From NCBI GenBank assembly GCA_946644025.1, contig CAMPCG010000145.1:1-7213 (forward strand): a stretch of 7,213 nucleotides of DNA, given 5' to 3'. Below, one piece after another: positions 5,765 to 7,213 of this stretch. Position 1 is the first letter of the stretch, and the number at the start of each line of letters is the position of its first letter. The notes beneath the pieces were generated by a model, which worked only from the letters and a program-made list of their open reading frames with translations, was not told the DNA's origin and searched no databases. The stretch is from an uncultured Prevotellaceae bacterium (lineage in GTDB: Bacteria; Bacteroidota; Bacteroidia; Bacteroidales; Bacteroidaceae). The translations under genes were made by a program, and so were the position numbers.

Positions 5765-7213
5765 ATGAAACCGACGCTCTTAGCTTTTTTTACTACCCTT
5801 TTCACTACAGCTGTCTTCGCCCAGGGCGGAGGCAGTCTGTGGTGGGGCTACTACCACGGCGTGGACCTGCCCGACAATAACTTAGGCGTCAGCAAGGCGT
5901 GCGTCTACGAGGCGGCCATCCACGTCGACGGCAGTGCCGAGACCCTGCACGGTGCCACCATCGGGGCCGTGCGGCTGCCGCTGAACGATGCCACCCACAT
6001 TGACAGTCTGACGCTGTGGCTCACCACTGACCTGGAACAGGACGAGCGGCTGGCCACCGTCATTGTGGCCGAGCCACAGAGCGGCTGGAACGAGGTCTGT
6101 CTGCCGCAGCCCGTCGACGTGCCCGCCGAGGGTCTCTACGTGGGCTATACATTCAAGGTCACTGAGCTCGACGGACTATCGGAGCGCCCCCTCGTCATGT
6201 GCGACGAGCTGAACGACGGCGGTCTGTGGCTGCGCGTCACGGCCCTGAAGCAGTACCGCGAGTGGTACACCACGCGGCGCTACGGCTCGCTGGCCATGCA
6301 GCTGCGGCTCATGGGCGGACAGCTTGCTGCCTGCTCGGCTACGGTCGACGCCATCCGCTCGAACAACGTGGTGCGGCTGACCGACGACCGCCTCGACGTG
6401 ATGTTCTCCAACTACGGCACCGAGCCCATCCGCTCGCTGCAGTACACCTATGCCTTCGGCAACGAGAGCCTGTCGGGTAGCTACGAGCTCGACGAGCCGC
6501 TGACCAATGTCTATGGCGTGCAGGGCTATGCTGCAGTGCCCATCGTGGCCCCCGAGGCAACAGGGCGCATGCCCCTCGTCTTCACGCTGACAGGTGTCAA
6601 CGGACAGACGAATGCCCGGCAGACGGCGGCCACCACCGACGTGCTCAGCCTGCAGCACAAGGCCCACCGCCGCACTGTCATGGAGGAGTACACCGGCACG
6701 TGGTGCTCGGCCTGCCCCCGCGGCTTTGCCGGCATTGCCCGCCTGAAGCAGCTCTATCCCGACGACTTCATCGCCATCTCGGTGCACGTGCTCAACGGCG
6801 ACCCGATGGATGTCTATTACGACTACTACTACGTGATGAACACCACGATGTTCCCCTCGTGCCGTTTCGACCGGGGCGAGCTGACCGACCCCTACGACGG
6901 CGACCTGACCGACGGCCACTTCCATGCCGACCAGAACTTCCTGGCCGCCAACCGCATCCTGGCTCCTGCCGACCTCAGTGTCGAGGCACAGTGGACGAGC
7001 GACAGCGTGTGCAGCATCACGAGCACTACGAGCTTTGCTTACGAAGCGCCGCAGTGCGACTACAAGCTGGCCTACGTCCTGATAGAGGACTCGCTGCGCG
7101 GCCCCGAAGGCGACCATGCGTGGCACCAGATGAACAGTTTCTCGAACCCCGTAATGGACTACTACGTCGAGGACGACATGCAGCAGTATGTCAACGCTGA
7201 GGGCACCATGCTC
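5765..7213 (+). CDS. Secreted Omp28-related/thioredoxin-fold protein, 3' end cut by the window
   Basis: The ATG at 5765-5767 follows the preceding TAG (5761-5763) by one base. The frame stays open for 483 codons to the last base, so the C-terminus is missing. Residues 1-19 are a signal peptide (MKPTLLAFFTTLFTTAVFA, then QGGG); no lipobox cysteine is present. Residues about 22-185 look beta-rich, like the N-terminal domains of other Bacteroidales secreted proteins. About 190-295 may be a second, Ig-like beta domain. RRTVMEEYTGTWCSACPRG starts a thioredoxin fold with a CXXC pair, C314 and C317 (bases 6704-6715); TTMFPS gives a likely cis-proline at 364. This EEYTGTWC-x-x-CP-G pattern is typical of Omp28-related proteins and secreted thioredoxin-like proteins. 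It probably acts in the periplasm or at the surface in thiol-disulfide exchange. Activity is inferred; whether it ends in a sorting tail cannot be seen. Confidence 0.85.
   Translation, partial: MKPTLLAFFTTLFTTAVFAQGGGSLWWGYYHGVDLPDNNLGVSKACVYEAAIHVDGSAETLHGATIGAVRLPLNDATHIDSLTLWLTTDLEQDERLATVIVAEPQSGWNEVCLPQPVDVPAEGLYVGYTFKVTELDGLSERPLVMCDELNDGGLWLRVTALKQYREWYTTRRYGSLAMQLRLMGGQLAACSATVDAIRSNNVVRLTDDRLDVMFSNYGTEPIRSLQYTYAFGNESLSGSYELDEPLTNVYGVQGYAAVPIVAPEATGRMPLVFTLTGVNGQTNARQTAATTDVLSLQHKAHRRTVMEEYTGTWCSACPRGFAGIARLKQLYPDDFIAISVHVLNGDPMDVYYDYYYVMNTTMFPSCRFDRGELTDPYDGDLTDGHFHADQNFLAANRILAPADLSVEAQWTSDSVCSITSTTSFAYEAPQCDYKLAYVLIEDSLRGPEGDHAWHQMNSFSNPVMDYYVEDDMQQYVNAEGTML

Noticed and set aside
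4123..5805. 560-residue open frame on the minus strand opposite the 551-residue protein
   Set aside because: Its composition is dominated by Val, Ala, His and Leu without domains, typical of the antisense of a GC-rich gene. The plus frame has a promoter, signal peptide and sorting tail.
6176..7126. 316-residue minus-strand open frame
   Set aside because: It is the antisense of the thioredoxin-fold gene, which has the CXXC motif, signal peptide and operon context.

Overview
This 7.2 kb stretch looks like a chromosome segment from a GC-rich member of the Bacteroidales, most likely a Prevotella relative. Three things point that way. Starts lie 20-60 bases downstream of TAnnTTTG promoter elements with no Shine-Dalgarno sequence. 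The secreted proteins end in type IX secretion (T9SS)-like sorting tails of the form (Y/F)DL-GR...P-HGL-I. The first gene closely matches what I remember of a Bacteroides OlsB-like acyltransferase. Species and family are inferences; no search was possible.

Layout. Positions 1-726 (+) hold the 3' part of a GlsB/OlsB-like N-acyltransferase, usually annotated as 'hemolysin' or GNAT protein, followed by a strong hairpin terminator at 762-799 and a 22-bp tandem repeat. Positions 727-1658 contain no convincing gene. They lie between convergent genes and carry a 489-bp mirror-symmetric element (929-1417): ungapped 125-bp inverted arms that match at about 94 of 125 positions, a perfect 15-bp hairpin, and a core of GTAAAC/GTTTAC dyads. 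A separate perfect 34-bp palindrome lies at 1531-1564. Positions 1659-3932 (-) encode a complete 757-residue secreted M6-family metalloprotease with an intact HEFSH zinc site, a jelly-roll-like domain and a sorting tail.

A 175-bp divergent promoter region (3933-4107) separates the protease from a rightward two-gene operon. Its first gene, 4108-5763, encodes a 551-residue secreted protein of unknown function with a duplicated beta-rich module and a sorting tail. One base later, at 5765, begins a secreted Omp28/thioredoxin-fold protein with a WCSAC redox motif. It stays open to the end of the window (483 residues seen).

How they may work together. The protease has 15 cysteines, and the divergent operon supplies a putative extracytoplasmic CXXC protein. 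A shared envelope or secretion role, with the thioredoxin-like protein helping disulfide formation in exported proteins, is plausible but only inferred. The lipid acyltransferase is a separate unit. The most unusual DNA is the non-coding inverted-repeat element at 929-1417.
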